The notes: generated by a model from the sequence alone, not told the origin. Shown: positions 53,606 through 62,356, counted from the stretch's first letter. The stretch is 64,000 nt of DNA from Sneathiella sp. HT1-7 (GCF_020731145.1 NZ_JAJFZN010000005.1:1-64000); one strand, 5' to 3'. Numbers and translations: made by a program.

Positions 53606-54094
53606 TTAATGAACTGTTGGTGCCTCTAGAAGCTGCTGTAAACTCTCACGGGCGCGTGAGAGACGGGAGCGTACCGTGCCGATCGCGATCTTCAGGAAAT
53701 CGGATACTTCCTGGTAGCTCAGGCCCTGGACGCAAATCAGGATCAGAATTTCCTGATGTTCATGGGAAAGTCTGTTCATGGCCTCATTCACCGTCTTCAG
53801 TTCCATTTGCTTATCTTGTGGCGCTTCAATGGATTCTGCTTCCAGGTAGCTTTCCGGATCGTATTTTGTTTCATACTTTGCTTTCCGACGATAGTCAGAT
53901 GCAAACTGGTTATACATGATCTTCGATGTCCATTTAAAAAGATCCGTGTTTTCCTGGAACAAATGCTTCTTCTCAATAGCTCTTAATAGCGTATATTGAA
54001 GTAGATCTTCTGCATCATGATTGTTCTGGGTCAGGCGACGGGCAAAATTCCTGAGACCGGACACTTCTGTAGTCAATTCTTGATTGTTGAACAT
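53606..54094 (-). CDS. ECF sigma factor, EcfG-like (general stress response)
   Basis: 162 residues from the ATG at 54094 (AAGGAAG six bases upstream). Region 2 has DAEDLLQYTLLRAI near 28-41 and WTSKIMYNQFASDYRRK. Region 4 has LSHEHQEILILICVQGLSYQEV with the HTH up to GTVRSRLSRARESL. This matches the EcfG group that reads GGAAC/GTT promoters, six of which flank it. The usual nepR-phyR partners are not adjacent. The gene itself has no visible GGAAC promoter. Confidence 0.85.
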   Translation of the reverse strand: MFNNQELTTEVSGLRNFARRLTQNNHDAEDLLQYTLLRAIEKKHLFQENTDLFKWTSKIMYNQFASDYRRKAKYETKYDPESYLEAESIEAPQDKQMELKTVNEAMNRLSHEHQEILILICVQGLSYQEVSDFLKIAIGTVRSRLSRARESLQQLLEAPTVH

Positions 54095-54173
54095 TTGCGT
54101 CTTCCTTTTTGCTAGTCGTTTTCGATATTGCAAAATGGAAGTTAGTTGACCGATGTAACTTGTGATTTTCGCC

Positions 54174-54211
54174 TTTGTATGAATTGCGAAAGAGTTTGTA
54201 ACATTTTTGTA
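54174..54211 (+). promoter_or_regulatory. TTTGTA direct repeats before the response-regulator gene
   Basis: TTTGTA occurs at 54174, 54195 and 54206, i.e. at 21- and 11-nt steps, 47-84 nt before the regulator start. An 11-nt direct-repeat period is the usual layout for OmpR/PhoB-type binding, so autoregulation is plausible. The sites lie in the divergent region shared with the sigma-factor gene. Confidence 0.4.
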
Positions 54212-54257
54212 TGCGGCTGATAAAATGCCCTGAGGCTCTATAAAAAGGATAGCTTAA

Positions 54258-54974
54258 ATGAATAAGGGCGCGGTCCTGTTAATTGATGATGATGAGGGGC
54301 TTCGGACAGTGCTATCGCACTATTTCGAGGCAGAGGGGTACTCAGTCATCACGGCAAAGGATGGCGCAGAAGTTTCAAATAAACTTGCCGCCGAGCAATT
54401 AGACGTCATTTTGCTTGATCTGGTGCTCCCCGATACGGAGGGTACCAGCCTTATTCCTGTTATAAGACAGTCGACATCAGCGCCGATTATCGTTGTCAGC
54501 GGGAAAAATGACACTACAGAGAAGATTATTTGTCTGGAAATGGGGGCAGATGACTATCTCACAAAACCCTTTGAGTTGAGAGAGTTAAAGGCTCGTATAA
54601 AGGCTGCGATGCGGCGCGCGAATGAACATAAAGCCGATCCTGCGGCGGTGTCTGAAACAGTAACGGAGACTGAGGTCATTGCTTTTGGCCGTTTCACACT
54701 GGATCGCGATCAGTATCAGGTTTTTGATAAGGACGGTAATTCCGTCGATTTCACCATTGGTGAGTTCCAGTTGTTGGAGGCCTTGGTAACCTCTCCTAAA
54801 AGAACCTTAAGTCGCGAACAATTGTTTGAAAAAACCCGCGATGGCAAGTTTGATGTTTATGATCGTGCAATTGATATTCAGATAGGCCGCATTCGTAAAA
54901 AGCTCGGTGAGGATGGGCCAATTCTTATCAAGACGATGCGCGGCGTCGGTTATATGTACGCGCCAAAAAGCTAG
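54258..54974 (+). CDS. OmpR/PhoB-type response regulator
   Basis: 238 residues. The receiver has acidic pocket Asp10-Asp12, phospho-acceptor Asp54 (LLDLVLPD) and Lys103 (LTKPF). The winged-helix domain, from about 140, ends with IRKKLGEDG and the MRGVGYMY wing. It is divergent from the sigma gene. It is not PhyR, which has a sigma-like N-terminal domain. A partnership with the hybrid kinase at 51329 is possible but unproven. Confidence 0.92.
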   Translation: MNKGAVLLIDDDEGLRTVLSHYFEAEGYSVITAKDGAEVSNKLAAEQLDVILLDLVLPDTEGTSLIPVIRQSTSAPIIVVSGKNDTTEKIICLEMGADDYLTKPFELRELKARIKAAMRRANEHKADPAAVSETVTETEVIAFGRFTLDRDQYQVFDKDGNSVDFTIGEFQLLEALVTSPKRTLSREQLFEKTRDGKFDVYDRAIDIQIGRIRKKLGEDGPILIKTMRGVGYMYAPKS

Positions 54975-54991
54975 AGCCCGTCCAAAATATT

Positions 54992-55016
54992 GGAACTTTT
55001 TTTTGATTTGTTTGTT
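54992..55016 (+). promoter_or_regulatory. EcfG-type promoter for the DUF883/holin-like operon
   Basis: GGAAC (54992-54996), 16 nt rich in T, TGTT (55013-55016), ending 36 nt before the ATG at 55052. Confidence 0.75.
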
Positions 55017-55051
55017 TGTTGGATGCGAACGAAATCAAATGGAGTTTTACA

Positions 55052-55339
55052 ATGGTCAAATCTACCGAAACTTACCCAGAAATTGACGAGCTGAAAGACG
55101 ATCTTGCGGCTCTGAAAAAACATATGTCGGAACTGACGGCAAGCCTGAAACAGGATGGCGTTGATGAAGCAGAAAAAATTGGCGCAAGAGCCAAGGAAAA
55201 ACTTGGTGAGTTGAAAGACCGAGGAAGTCAGGGTATCGAGCAGATCGAAGGCAGGGTCAGAGAGAAGCCAGGCCAGAGTATTGCGATCGCCTTTGCCGCT
55301 GGTTTCTTGGCCAGCATGCTTATGCGGAACCGGAGCTAA
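55052..55339 (+). CDS. DUF883 family protein (ElaB/YqjD-like)
   Basis: 95 residues. A long charged, probably coiled-coil region (about 8-70) precedes a C-terminal membrane helix (IAIAFAAGFLASMLM) and RNRS tail, the layout of YqjD/ElaB inner-membrane ribosome-associated stress proteins. GGAG precedes the ATG. It is co-transcribed with the holin-like gene, 3 nt away. Confidence 0.85.
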   Translation: MVKSTETYPEIDELKDDLAALKKHMSELTASLKQDGVDEAEKIGARAKEKLGELKDRGSQGIEQIEGRVREKPGQSIAIAFAAGFLASMLMRNRS

Positions 55340-55342
55340 CCC

Positions 55343-55774
55343 GTGAATCCGCTGCTGCAAATCCTACAACAAACGCTCGCCGATAATTTTGCGCCTAAAA
55401 AATCAGGCATTTTGCAACGTGGAGCAATAGGGGCGTTTGTTGTGGCCTTAGTCGTGGCCCTATCATTTATTGCGTTATTCTTCCTGGCGCTGTCCTTTTA
55501 CAGCTGGATGCTCATGTATGTTGTGCCTCCTATGGCAGCACTGGCCACCGCCGGAAGCATCCTGCTGATATGTCTTATTGTTGTAACGGCGCTGTACTTC
55601 ATTTTGAGGTCGAAGCCGAATACACCGTCGCAGGCGGATGAGACGGCCCGGATGATTTCGACCGTCGCCGCAATTGCAGGAGACGAACTTGGTAAAACAG
55701 CGGAAACCAACCCGAAGACGACGCTGCTTCTTGCGGGTGTCGCCGGCCTTATTGCCGGAAAGTATCTAAATTAG
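55343..55774 (+). CDS. phage-holin-III/YqjE-like membrane protein
   Basis: 143 residues from a GTG start with CGGAG upstream. Two strong membrane helices near 27-55 and 60-88 and a third weak one at the end (LLLAGVAGLIAGKYL). It pairs with the DUF883 gene as yqjE pairs with yqjD. No phage context, so the holin name reflects fold only. Confidence 0.8.
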   Translation: MNPLLQILQQTLADNFAPKKSGILQRGAIGAFVVALVVALSFIALFFLALSFYSWMLMYVVPPMAALATAGSILLICLIVVTALYFILRSKPNTPSQADETARMISTVAAIAGDELGKTAETNPKTTLLLAGVAGLIAGKYLN

Positions 55775-55777
55775 TTG

Positions 55778-55802
55778 GGAACTTTTTGAGCGATCAGGCG
55801 TT
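55778..55802 (+). promoter_or_regulatory. EcfG-type promoter for the entericidin gene
   Basis: GGAAC (55778-55782), 16 nt, CGTT (55799-55802). It is the only one of the six with the textbook CGTT -10. It begins right after the stop of the holin-like gene, giving the entericidin gene its own transcript. Confidence 0.8.
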
Positions 55803-55842
55803 GGTTTTGTTGATAATCAAGAGAAAACGAAAGGACAGGCTG

Positions 55843-55995
55843 ATGAATACAATTAGCAAGGAAGCACGCGTAATTTTTATGTTGGGACTTTTCGCCCTTG
55901 CGTCACTCTCTCTTGCTGCCTGCGAGACGATGGAAGGCGCAGGCCAGGACATAGAGAAGGCTGGGGAAGCTATTCAGAAAAAAGCAAATGAATAA
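55843..55995 (+). CDS. entericidin-like lipoprotein
   Basis: 50 residues. The signal helix ends in a lipobox (LSLAAC, Cys27) followed by ETMEGAGQDIEKAGEAI, the entericidin A/B pattern. The start is ATG at 55843 with AAGGA upstream. It is a small membrane-anchored stress lipoprotein; a toxin-antidote pair is not seen, only one copy. Confidence 0.88.
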   Translation: MNTISKEARVIFMLGLFALASLSLAACETMEGAGQDIEKAGEAIQKKANE

Positions 55996-56057
55996 ATTTG
56001 CTTGAGCTGGTATCAGATGAGTAACCGAAACTCTTTCTCTTACAACATGTAACCAAT

Positions 56058-56082
56058 AAAGCCGCCTTGGTCAGGCGGCTTT
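56058..56082 (+). terminator. Rho-independent terminator after the entericidin gene
   Basis: AAAGCCGCCT pairs with AGGCGGCTTT around TGGTC, followed by ATCTTT. The rest of 55996-56253 shows no gene. Confidence 0.85.
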
Positions 56083-56253
56083 ATCTTTGCACAAATTGCA
56101 CTGTTGCCTTCTTTACTGACAATGGTCTACAAAGCGGCCTTGATAAGGCTCGACTGGAGTATACCCTTTCCGTCTATAATCAATTCTGCCATAATAATCA
56201 TCGCCTTAGGATGCTATGCTGGCGGAGTTCGGCTGTTTACGTAGGAAAATGAC

Positions 56254-56466
56254 ATGAAGTGGGTGGCCCAGAAGCTTTGCACCGAAGCTGGTGACTACGA
56301 ATTATTTGTGGAAAAACAGAAGCAGGACTGGGAATGTGATGAACCCATGGATCTGTGGAAGTGGGCAGTCGTGTTCCACGGTACAATTGTGGCGAGCGGG
56401 GCGACGAGAGATATGGAAGACGCGAAACGCATTGCCGAAGCCAGTATTCCGAAAGAAAACAACTAG
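56254..56466 (+). CDS. hypothetical small soluble protein
   Basis: 70 residues, not recognised. It has a Trp-rich centre (DWECDEPMDLWKWAVVFHG) and a C-terminal DAKRIAEASI helix resembling short single-domain proteins that decorate a beta-strand with an amphipathic helix. AGGAAA precedes the ATG. No EcfG promoter is seen. Confidence 0.6.
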   Translation: MKWVAQKLCTEAGDYELFVEKQKQDWECDEPMDLWKWAVVFHGTIVASGATRDMEDAKRIAEASIPKENN

Positions 56467-56503
56467 ATTAATTCGGTTGCCGGGTGATCGCATAAGCCTT
56501 TGG

Positions 56504-57586
56504 TTAGCCTTCCCAATCTTCTCCTACGGGTTTTCTTGACCGGTTCTTTTCAGTGTCTATCAGCCTTTCCGCCTCTTCACGATCGTCGGCGGTCGCGTCG
56601 TCTGGCAGGGAATTGTCATTTTTGAAAACCAAGGCAAATTCATAGAACATCGGAAAATGATCTGATCCGATATGCGGCTGCCGTTCAATGGACACGAGCT
56701 CAAACTCTTCCGAATGGAAAACATGATCCAGGGGCCATCTTAAAAATGGAAAGCGGGCGTCGAAAGAATTGAACATTCCGCGCCCCTGACGCGGATCCAG
56801 CAACTGGGAAATTCTGAGAAACCGCCGGGTTGTTTCTGACCAGGCGACGTCATTGAGATCTCCTGTTACGATCAGCGGCCGTTGTCTTTTCGCGGCTAAC
56901 TTTCCGGCAACAAGTATCTCCGCATCTCTTCCTTGCGTATCCCGATGTGGAACAGGAGGGTCGGGATGGATGGAAATGAGGTCAAACAGGTGCCCGTCTG
57001 TGACTTTAAACGAACAATGAAAACTCGGAATTCCCTCATTTAATAAGTACTTGATTTCACCGCTTGGCATCTCCAGGCGAGAGGTCAAATACATCCCATA
57101 GCTGTTGTCCTGCGGACAGGAAATTTTTTGAGCATACTCAGTCAGCGATGCGTCAAGGGCGTCAACCCATTGCTGATCAGTTTCCATCAGGATGAGGATG
57201 TCAGGATCACGGGTGTTAATCAGCTTGATTAGGTCTTGATACCTTCGATTGCCTTGTTTCACATTACAGACGAATAGGCTTATAACGTCTTCGCCCTTAC
57301 TATCTGTGGAATGTTTGGCTGACTGCTGTGCCCAAAGAGGCGTAAAGCGAATGATATAGATCGTTTGAATTGCAAGTGCCGCGACAAGCATTGCGAGAAA
57401 GATCAGGCTAATCCAATTGATGGGCAGAATTGCCAGCACGAAAATGGTTGTCGTGATTGAAAGGAGGGCGAGTTGAAGACGGCCGAAATCAAATACTCTA
57501 ACTGCACCATGTGCAATGGGTATAAATGGAATCAGGCTAGCCAAAAAACTGAATGACGCAACTGTGCCCAACACATAATACGACAT
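56504..57586 (-). CDS. membrane-anchored endonuclease/exonuclease/phosphatase (EEP) protein
   Basis: 360 residues. About three N-terminal membrane helices (1-85) precede an EEP domain with FVCNVKQGN, LILMETDQQW, VTGDLNDVAWS, RWPLDHVF and IGSDHFPM, i.e. the Asn, Glu, Asp-x-Asn, and terminal Asp-His catalytic set. The substrate could be a nucleic acid or phosphoester outside the membrane. The ~60-residue acidic tail after the domain is low-complexity. Confidence 0.87.
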   Translation of the reverse strand: MSYYVLGTVASFSFLASLIPFIPIAHGAVRVFDFGRLQLALLSITTTIFVLAILPINWISLIFLAMLVAALAIQTIYIIRFTPLWAQQSAKHSTDSKGEDVISLFVCNVKQGNRRYQDLIKLINTRDPDILILMETDQQWVDALDASLTEYAQKISCPQDNSYGMYLTSRLEMPSGEIKYLLNEGIPSFHCSFKVTDGHLFDLISIHPDPPVPHRDTQGRDAEILVAGKLAAKRQRPLIVTGDLNDVAWSETTRRFLRISQLLDPRQGRGMFNSFDARFPFLRWPLDHVFHSEEFELVSIERQPHIGSDHFPMFYEFALVFKNDNSLPDDATADDREEAERLIDTEKNRSRKPVGEDWEG

Positions 57587-57679
57587 GAGATTCTTTCAAA
57601 AACTATCGGTTATCAGTATATAGAGCTCAGCATGAAATTACTGCTACAATTTCATCTTATATTGTTGAGATAAATTAGT

Positions 57680-58156
57680 TTAGGCGGCACTCCCCAGGTG
57701 CCGTTTGAGGAACTTGATGTGGGAATAAGTTTCATCGAGCATTTGCATCTGACGCTCAATTAAATCTGTTGTTGCTTCTGGCGATTCGCTGTTTAGGGCG
57801 TCACGGAATTGTTCGAGTGCAACACTCTCCGCTTTTTCCAGCTTTCTTAACAAGGCGATTTCCATATCATCTATCTCGGTCCTTAATGGCCTAAATAAAT
57901 CTGAAGTCCGACCATCGCCGATCTCCTCTTCTGCTGCTTCACCGGCAATCGAAAGCGCGTGTAATCTAAGGTTAATTATGACGCTTTCTCGTGTTGAGGC
58001 AATCCTTCGGAAGGTTTCCCCCAAACTCCGACTTTTCGTGCGATACGCCGCAGTTGCGTAGAATTCACGCGCGTCTTCGCAAATGTTAATGAGATCACTC
58101 AGCATCTCTATCGTCGTATTTGGCATAATAAAACTTTCTTTGGCCTCTGCGTTCAT
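57680..58156 (-). CDS. DUF2383 (PA2169-type) ferritin-like helical protein
   Basis: About 158 residues forming a four-helix bundle (TTIEMLSDLINICEDAREFY, then YSHIKFLKRHLGSAA). Function is unknown; the family is stress-linked. The start is uncertain: the EcfG-type promoter at 58176-58200 rules out ATGs further upstream. ATG 58156 is used here and ATG 58126 is also possible. Confidence 0.75.
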   Translation of the reverse strand: MNAEAKESFIMPNTTIEMLSDLINICEDAREFYATAAYRTKSRSLGETFRRIASTRESVIINLRLHALSIAGEAAEEEIGDGRTSDLFRPLRTEIDDMEIALLRKLEKAESVALEQFRDALNSESPEATTDLIERQMQMLDETYSHIKFLKRHLGSAA

Positions 58157-58175
58157 TCGCATCAGCACCCCAACC

Positions 58176-58200
58176 AACAAACTGCTGAAAAAAAAGTTCC
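58176..58200 (-). promoter_or_regulatory. EcfG-type promoter for the DUF2383 gene
   Basis: On the minus strand, GGAAC (58200-58196), 16 nt, TGTT (58179-58176). It is back to back with the rightward site at 58209, only 8 nt apart. Confidence 0.75.
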
Positions 58201-58208
58201 TGAATGTG

Positions 58209-58233
58209 GGAACCTTTTGGCGAGTTCGGTGTT
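58209..58233 (+). promoter_or_regulatory. EcfG-type promoter for the PRC-barrel gene
   Basis: GGAAC (58209-58213), 16 nt, TGTT (58230-58233), ending 45 nt before the ATG at 58278. It forms a divergent pair with the preceding site. Confidence 0.78.
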
Positions 58234-58277
58234 TGTCATTTGTGTAACGACTTCTGAACACAAAAGAGGATTAGATA

Positions 58278-59108
58278 ATGCAAAAGAAATTTTTAGCGAC
58301 AGCATCCATCATCGCCCTTATGGCTGTATCTCCCGCGCTTGCCGGAACCGCAAATACGGAAGACAGTACGGCGAAACAAGCCACTGAGCAGGTTAAAGAA
58401 GGCTGGGATAAAACCAAAAAGGCAGTCAAGGAAACTGCCGAGGATGCCTCTGATGCAACGAAAGACGCTTACAGGGATTTCAAGGCCTTTATCTTCAGTG
58501 ATGATGACGGAAAGCTCGGCGTCGAGCAGGTTCAGGTTAATCCTCGTACGACGGCAACGGGCATCATTGGAGAACCCGTTTATAACTTTAATGATGAGCG
58601 GGTTGGCGTCGTAGAGGACGTTATCCTCGATCAGGATGGCAAGGCCGTCATGGTTATCATTGGTGATGGTGACTTCTTCGGTTTGGGCAAACTCGCGGCA
58701 TTTGACTATAACTCCATGGTCGAAATGGATGCGGATGGCGATATTGTCATGCCCCTCACGGAAGAAACCATCGAGCGTGCCGCTGAATTCTCATTTGACC
58801 GGAATGACACAGGCGAGAATGTTCGCTTGATGCCGGCCAGCGCATACAGCGTGGAAAAACTTCTCGATGCCCAGCTCGTGAACGCAAAAGGCGAGACGTT
58901 AGGTGAAGTCGATGACATCACCTTTAAGGACGGGCAAGCCGCTCAATTGATCGTGGGATTTGATAAAATTCTCGGCTTTGGCGGAGAGGAAGTAAGCCTG
59001 GCTTATAACGATGCGAAGCTCGTCAGGGACGGCGATGACGACGTCAAATTCACGCTTTCTGAAAAGAAGTCCTCGCTTATCAGTAATCATAAATCATTGA
59101 TGAACTAA
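58278..59108 (+). CDS. exported protein with two PRC-barrel domains
   Basis: 276 residues. The signal peptide ends near SPALA (about 22). A Lys/Asp-rich helical stretch (about 30-70) is followed by PRC-barrels at about 93-170 (IGEPVYNFNDERVGVVEDVI) and 190-265 (LVNAKGETLGEVDDITF). The role is structural or stress-related in the periplasm; the ligand is unknown. It is followed 31 nt later by csbD, probably in one transcript. Confidence 0.87.
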   Translation: MQKKFLATASIIALMAVSPALAGTANTEDSTAKQATEQVKEGWDKTKKAVKETAEDASDATKDAYRDFKAFIFSDDDGKLGVEQVQVNPRTTATGIIGEPVYNFNDERVGVVEDVILDQDGKAVMVIIGDGDFFGLGKLAAFDYNSMVEMDADGDIVMPLTEETIERAAEFSFDRNDTGENVRLMPASAYSVEKLLDAQLVNAKGETLGEVDDITFKDGQAAQLIVGFDKILGFGGEEVSLAYNDAKLVRDGDDDVKFTLSEKKSSLISNHKSLMN

Positions 59109-59139
59109 GTTTATTGGGCGAACTGAAAAGGAGAACGAA

Positions 59140-59346
59140 ATGCTAAACCAAGATATCCTGAAGGGTAAATGGAAACAGATCAAAGGCGAGGCCCAGAAGA
59201 AATGGGGCAAGCTGACCGATGATGATCTGGAACAGATAGACGGCGACCGTGAGATATTCCTGGGGAAATTACAGGAGAATTATGGAGTTGCCAGAGAAGA
59301 GGCCGAAGACATGTTGGATGATTTTGAAAGAGATCAAGTGTCATAG
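59140..59346 (+). CDS. CsbD-family stress protein
   Basis: 68 residues with the CsbD pattern KGKWKQIKGEAQKKWGKL near 9-26 and a C-terminal acidic helix. AAAGGAG precedes the ATG. CsbD genes are typical general-stress regulon members. A terminator follows at 59361. Confidence 0.92.
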   Translation: MLNQDILKGKWKQIKGEAQKKWGKLTDDDLEQIDGDREIFLGKLQENYGVAREEAEDMLDDFERDQVS

Positions 59347-59360
59347 GCTAACCTGACCTA

Positions 59361-59395
59361 AGAGAGCGCTGCATTCTATATGCGGCGCTCTTTTT
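59361..59395 (+). terminator. Rho-independent terminator after csbD
   Basis: AGAGCGCTGCAT pairs imperfectly with ATGCGGCGCTCT across a short loop, followed by TTTTT. Confidence 0.85.
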
Positions 59396-59493
59396 GATTC
59401 TGACCTATTGCGCAGACATTAAAGGCAGGTTTCGTAACGTCGAAGCGCTACTGCACGTCGTCTTGTTTGCACAAATAGACTAAATGCAGCTAT

Positions 59494-60474
59494 CTAGGTG
59501 AAATTCCCTGCAGCATCCACGCGGTGACAAGCAACACTATGTTCAGCGCTGATTTCGCGAAGCATCGGTGGGGTATCCTCACAGCTCTCAACGGCGAAGG
59601 GGCAGCGGCTTGCAAAGCGACAGCCTGTCGGAAGGGAAATGGGGCTGGGCGGATCACCATCGAGCATGATGCGGTCCTCTCGCGGCTTGCCGATTGAGTC
59701 AGTCGACGGCACTGCGGAGATGAGGGCTTTCGTGTATGGATGCCGGGGATTGCGAAAAATATCCTTTTTGCTGCCCTGCTCAACAATCTGACCGAGATAC
59801 ATCACCGCAATTTCGTCACAGATATGCTGGACAACAGCGAGGTCGTGACTAATGAAAAGATAGGTTAGCTCAAACTCTTTCTTGAGCTTGGCGAGCAGGT
59901 TGAGAATCTGTGCCTGAATGGCAACATCAAGAGCTGAGACAGGTTCATCGCAGACAATCAGGTCCGGCTGAGTTGCAAGGGCGCGGGCAATACCGACCCG
60001 TTGTCGCTGGCCCCCTGAAAACTGATGCGGGAAAAGCTCGCTCTGTTCAGGCCGAAGGCCCACAATCTCGAAAAGTTCCTTTACCCTTGCGTCACGTTCC
60101 GTCGCGGTCCCGATATTCATTAGCTTCAAAGGGCGCTTCACAATCGAACCGACGCGCTCCCTCGGGTTCAGGGAAGCATAGGGATCTTGAAAGACGATTT
60201 GCATCTTCTTGCGCGCATCACGCAGGGAGGTGCCCTGAATATTGGTGATGTCATCTCCGCCGAGGGTAATCTGCCCCGCCGTCGGATCGACCAGGCGAAC
60301 GCAGGCGAGTGCAGTTGTTGTCTTGCCGGAGCCGCTTTCCCCGACGAGACCAAAGGCAACGCCGCGTTTGATGGAAAAAGTGACGCCATCCACGGCATGT
60401 ACGATAGCACCGTCGCGGGTTGGAAAATGGACTTTAAGGTCGGAAACCTCAAGTAATGCGTCTTTTGAACTCAT
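59494..60474 (-). CDS. peptide/nickel ABC transporter ATPase (DppF/OppF type)
   Basis: 326 residues. Walker A GESGSGKTT, signature FSGGQRQRVGIARAL, Walker B LIVCDEPVSALD. The C-terminal oligopeptide-transporter domain has the Cys-rich GCRFASRCPFAVESC motif, which can bind an Fe-S cluster in this family. It overlaps the DppD gene by 4 nt and is the last gene of the operon. Confidence 0.93.
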   Translation of the reverse strand: MSSKDALLEVSDLKVHFPTRDGAIVHAVDGVTFSIKRGVAFGLVGESGSGKTTTALACVRLVDPTAGQITLGGDDITNIQGTSLRDARKKMQIVFQDPYASLNPRERVGSIVKRPLKLMNIGTATERDARVKELFEIVGLRPEQSELFPHQFSGGQRQRVGIARALATQPDLIVCDEPVSALDVAIQAQILNLLAKLKKEFELTYLFISHDLAVVQHICDEIAVMYLGQIVEQGSKKDIFRNPRHPYTKALISAVPSTDSIGKPREDRIMLDGDPPSPISLPTGCRFASRCPFAVESCEDTPPMLREISAEHSVACHRVDAAGNFT

Positions 60475-61466
60475 ACGGTTTCCTCCTGTGCAAGCCAGCA
60501 GCTAACCGATCGATTGTTCTCTATCTGAGTGCTCGGCGGAAATTCTACTTTGCACCGGTCAATCACATTTGGGCAGCGCGGCGCGAAGGCGCAGCCAGGT
60601 TTCGCAAGTTCAACAGCGCTTGGAACCACGCCCGGAATTTCGAAAAGAGCGTCTGGTTCATCCGGGGGGTCGGCCTGTAGCGTGGGAATGCATGAAATCA
60701 GGCCCCGCGTATAGGGATGCTGCGGGGCGCGGATAAAATCGATCGCCGGGCCTTTCTCGATATTGCGGCCCGCATACATGACCATTACCCGGTCCGCCAT
60801 TTCTGCAACAACCCCGATATCGTGGGTGATCAGTATAATGGCCGTTTTGGTCTTCTCTTGCAGTTCGCGGAAAAGATCAAAGATTTGCGCCTGAACCGTT
60901 ACATCAAGTGCGGTCGTCGGTTCGTCGGCGATCAGCAGTTTTGGTTCACAGACGAGGGAAATCGCGATCATTACGCGCTGCCGCATACCGCCGGAAAGCT
61001 GATGCGGATAATCATCAACGCGCTTCTCAGGTGAGGGAATGCCGACAAGGCGCAATATCTCAATCGCCTTGTTCCGCGCTTCCGCCCGGGAAAGGCCGAA
61101 GTGAGCCCGCGCAGTTTCGGCGATCTGCTCGCCAACAGTAAATACCGGATTGAGGGAGGTCATGGGTTCCTGAAAGACCATGGACATGTCGTTCCCGCGC
61201 AAGGCTTGCAGGTCTTTCTCGCTGGCCGTGGTTATATCGATCCCTTCCAGCAAGATACTCCCTTTGGAAATACGTCCGGGAGGGTTCGGAACAAGCCCCA
61301 TAATGGCGAGGGCTGTCATGCTCTTGCCGCAGCCGGACTCACCAACGATACCGAGTGTTTCTCCATGTTCTACATCAAAGCTGAGATCGCGAACGACGGG
61401 TACGTCTGAGCCGCCGATTTGAAAAGAAACCTCAAGATCGCGCACAGAAAGAAGAGGTGCCTGCAT
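60471..61466 (-). CDS. peptide/nickel ABC transporter ATPase (DppD/OppD type)
   Basis: 331 residues. Walker A GESGCGKS, signature [15 protein letters not shown], Walker [13 protein letters not shown], and the C-terminal [15 protein letters not shown] Cys motif. Its start overlaps the DppC stop by one base (TAATG). It pairs with DppF to power import. Confidence 0.93.
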   Translation of the reverse strand: MQAPLLSVRDLEVSFQIGGSDVPVVRDLSFDVEHGETLGIVGESGCGKSMTALAIMGLVPNPPGRISKGSILLEGIDITTASEKDLQALRGNDMSMVFQEPMTSLNPVFTVGEQIAETARAHFGLSRAEARNKAIEILRLVGIPSPEKRVDDYPHQLSGGMRQRVMIAISLVCEPKLLIADEPTTALDVTVQAQIFDLFRELQEKTKTAIILITHDIGVVAEMADRVMVMYAGRNIEKGPAIDFIRAPQHPYTRGLISCIPTLQADPPDEPDALFEIPGVVPSAVELAKPGCAFAPRCPNVIDRCKVEFPPSTQIENNRSVSCWLAQEETV

Positions 61467-62356
61467 TATCGTTTCCTCAACTTCGGATTCAGGGCATCAT
61501 TGAGCCCATCGCCGACAAGGCTGATTGCCAGGACCGTCAGGAAGATTGCAATTCCCGGGAAAGTGACACCCCACCAGCTATCAAGAATATAGGGCCGGTT
61601 GTCGCCAATCATGCGGCCCCAACTCATATTGTTAGGGTCACTCAAACCGAGGAAAGCGAGGCCTGCCTCAAACAGGATCGCGGTGCCGATGCTGAGAGCG
61701 GCGGAGACGATAAGCGGTGGTGCGGCATTGGGCAGGATCACAGCCCATATGATCCGCCGGTTCTTGGCGCCGATAGATCGTTCCGCCCGGACATAGTCCA
61801 TGCTGCGCAGTCGCAAAAACTCCGCTCGTGTCAGGCGTGCCGTGCTTGTCCATGAAACAATACCGATGGCAATGGCAATGTTTGTCAATGTCGCGGAGAA
61901 GAGCATCACGACGACCATGGCCAGCAGAAGGTTGGGCAAAACCTGGAAAAACTCGGTTACCCGCATCAACAGATTATCGACCCAGCCCCCGTAGTATCCG
62001 GCGAGGGCGCCGATCGTTACCCCTATCACAATAGTTAGCAATGCGGCCGACGCGCCGATGGCGATTGTTATCCGCCCGCCATTGATAAGACCGGCCAGAA
62101 TATCACGCCCGAGATAGTCCGTGCCCAGCAGATATTCCGATTCAAGCGGCGGGGTGAGCGGCATCCAGACCATTTCTGTTGGGGCAACTTGATAGACAAG
62201 AGGTCCAACCAAAGAAAAGATCAGCACAATGGCAAGCAGGATCAGACCGGCGACGGCCGATTGGTTGCTGCTGAACATCTTCCATGTCTGGCGCGCGGGA
62301 GATGCCGGTTTTTCCATCGGTTCCGTATTAAAATTATCAAGGGAGCTATCAATCAT
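61466..62356 (-). CDS. peptide/nickel ABC transporter permease (DppC type)
   Basis: 296 residues with about six membrane helices and the typical N-terminal region leading to LLGTDYLGRDILAGLINGGR (about 75-95). The EAA loop near 195 reads YVRAERSIGAKNRRI. It overlaps dppB by 4 nt. Confidence 0.92.
   Translation of the reverse strand: MIDSSLDNFNTEPMEKPASPARQTWKMFSSNQSAVAGLILLAIVLIFSLVGPLVYQVAPTEMVWMPLTPPLESEYLLGTDYLGRDILAGLINGGRITIAIGASAALLTIVIGVTIGALAGYYGGWVDNLLMRVTEFFQVLPNLLLAMVVVMLFSATLTNIAIAIGIVSWTSTARLTRAEFLRLRSMDYVRAERSIGAKNRRIIWAVILPNAAPPLIVSAALSIGTAILFEAGLAFLGLSDPNNMSWGRMIGDNRPYILDSWWGVTFPGIAIFLTVLAISLVGDGLNDALNPKLRKR

Noticed and set aside
54258-54974. Response regulator as PhyR
   Set aside because: The receiver is N-terminal and followed by a winged-helix DNA-binding domain, whereas PhyR has an N-terminal sigma-like domain and C-terminal receiver.
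55343-55774. Holin-like gene as a prophage remnant
   Set aside because: The paired DUF883 gene and the EcfG-type promoter make it a YqjE-type stress membrane protein; no other phage gene is nearby.
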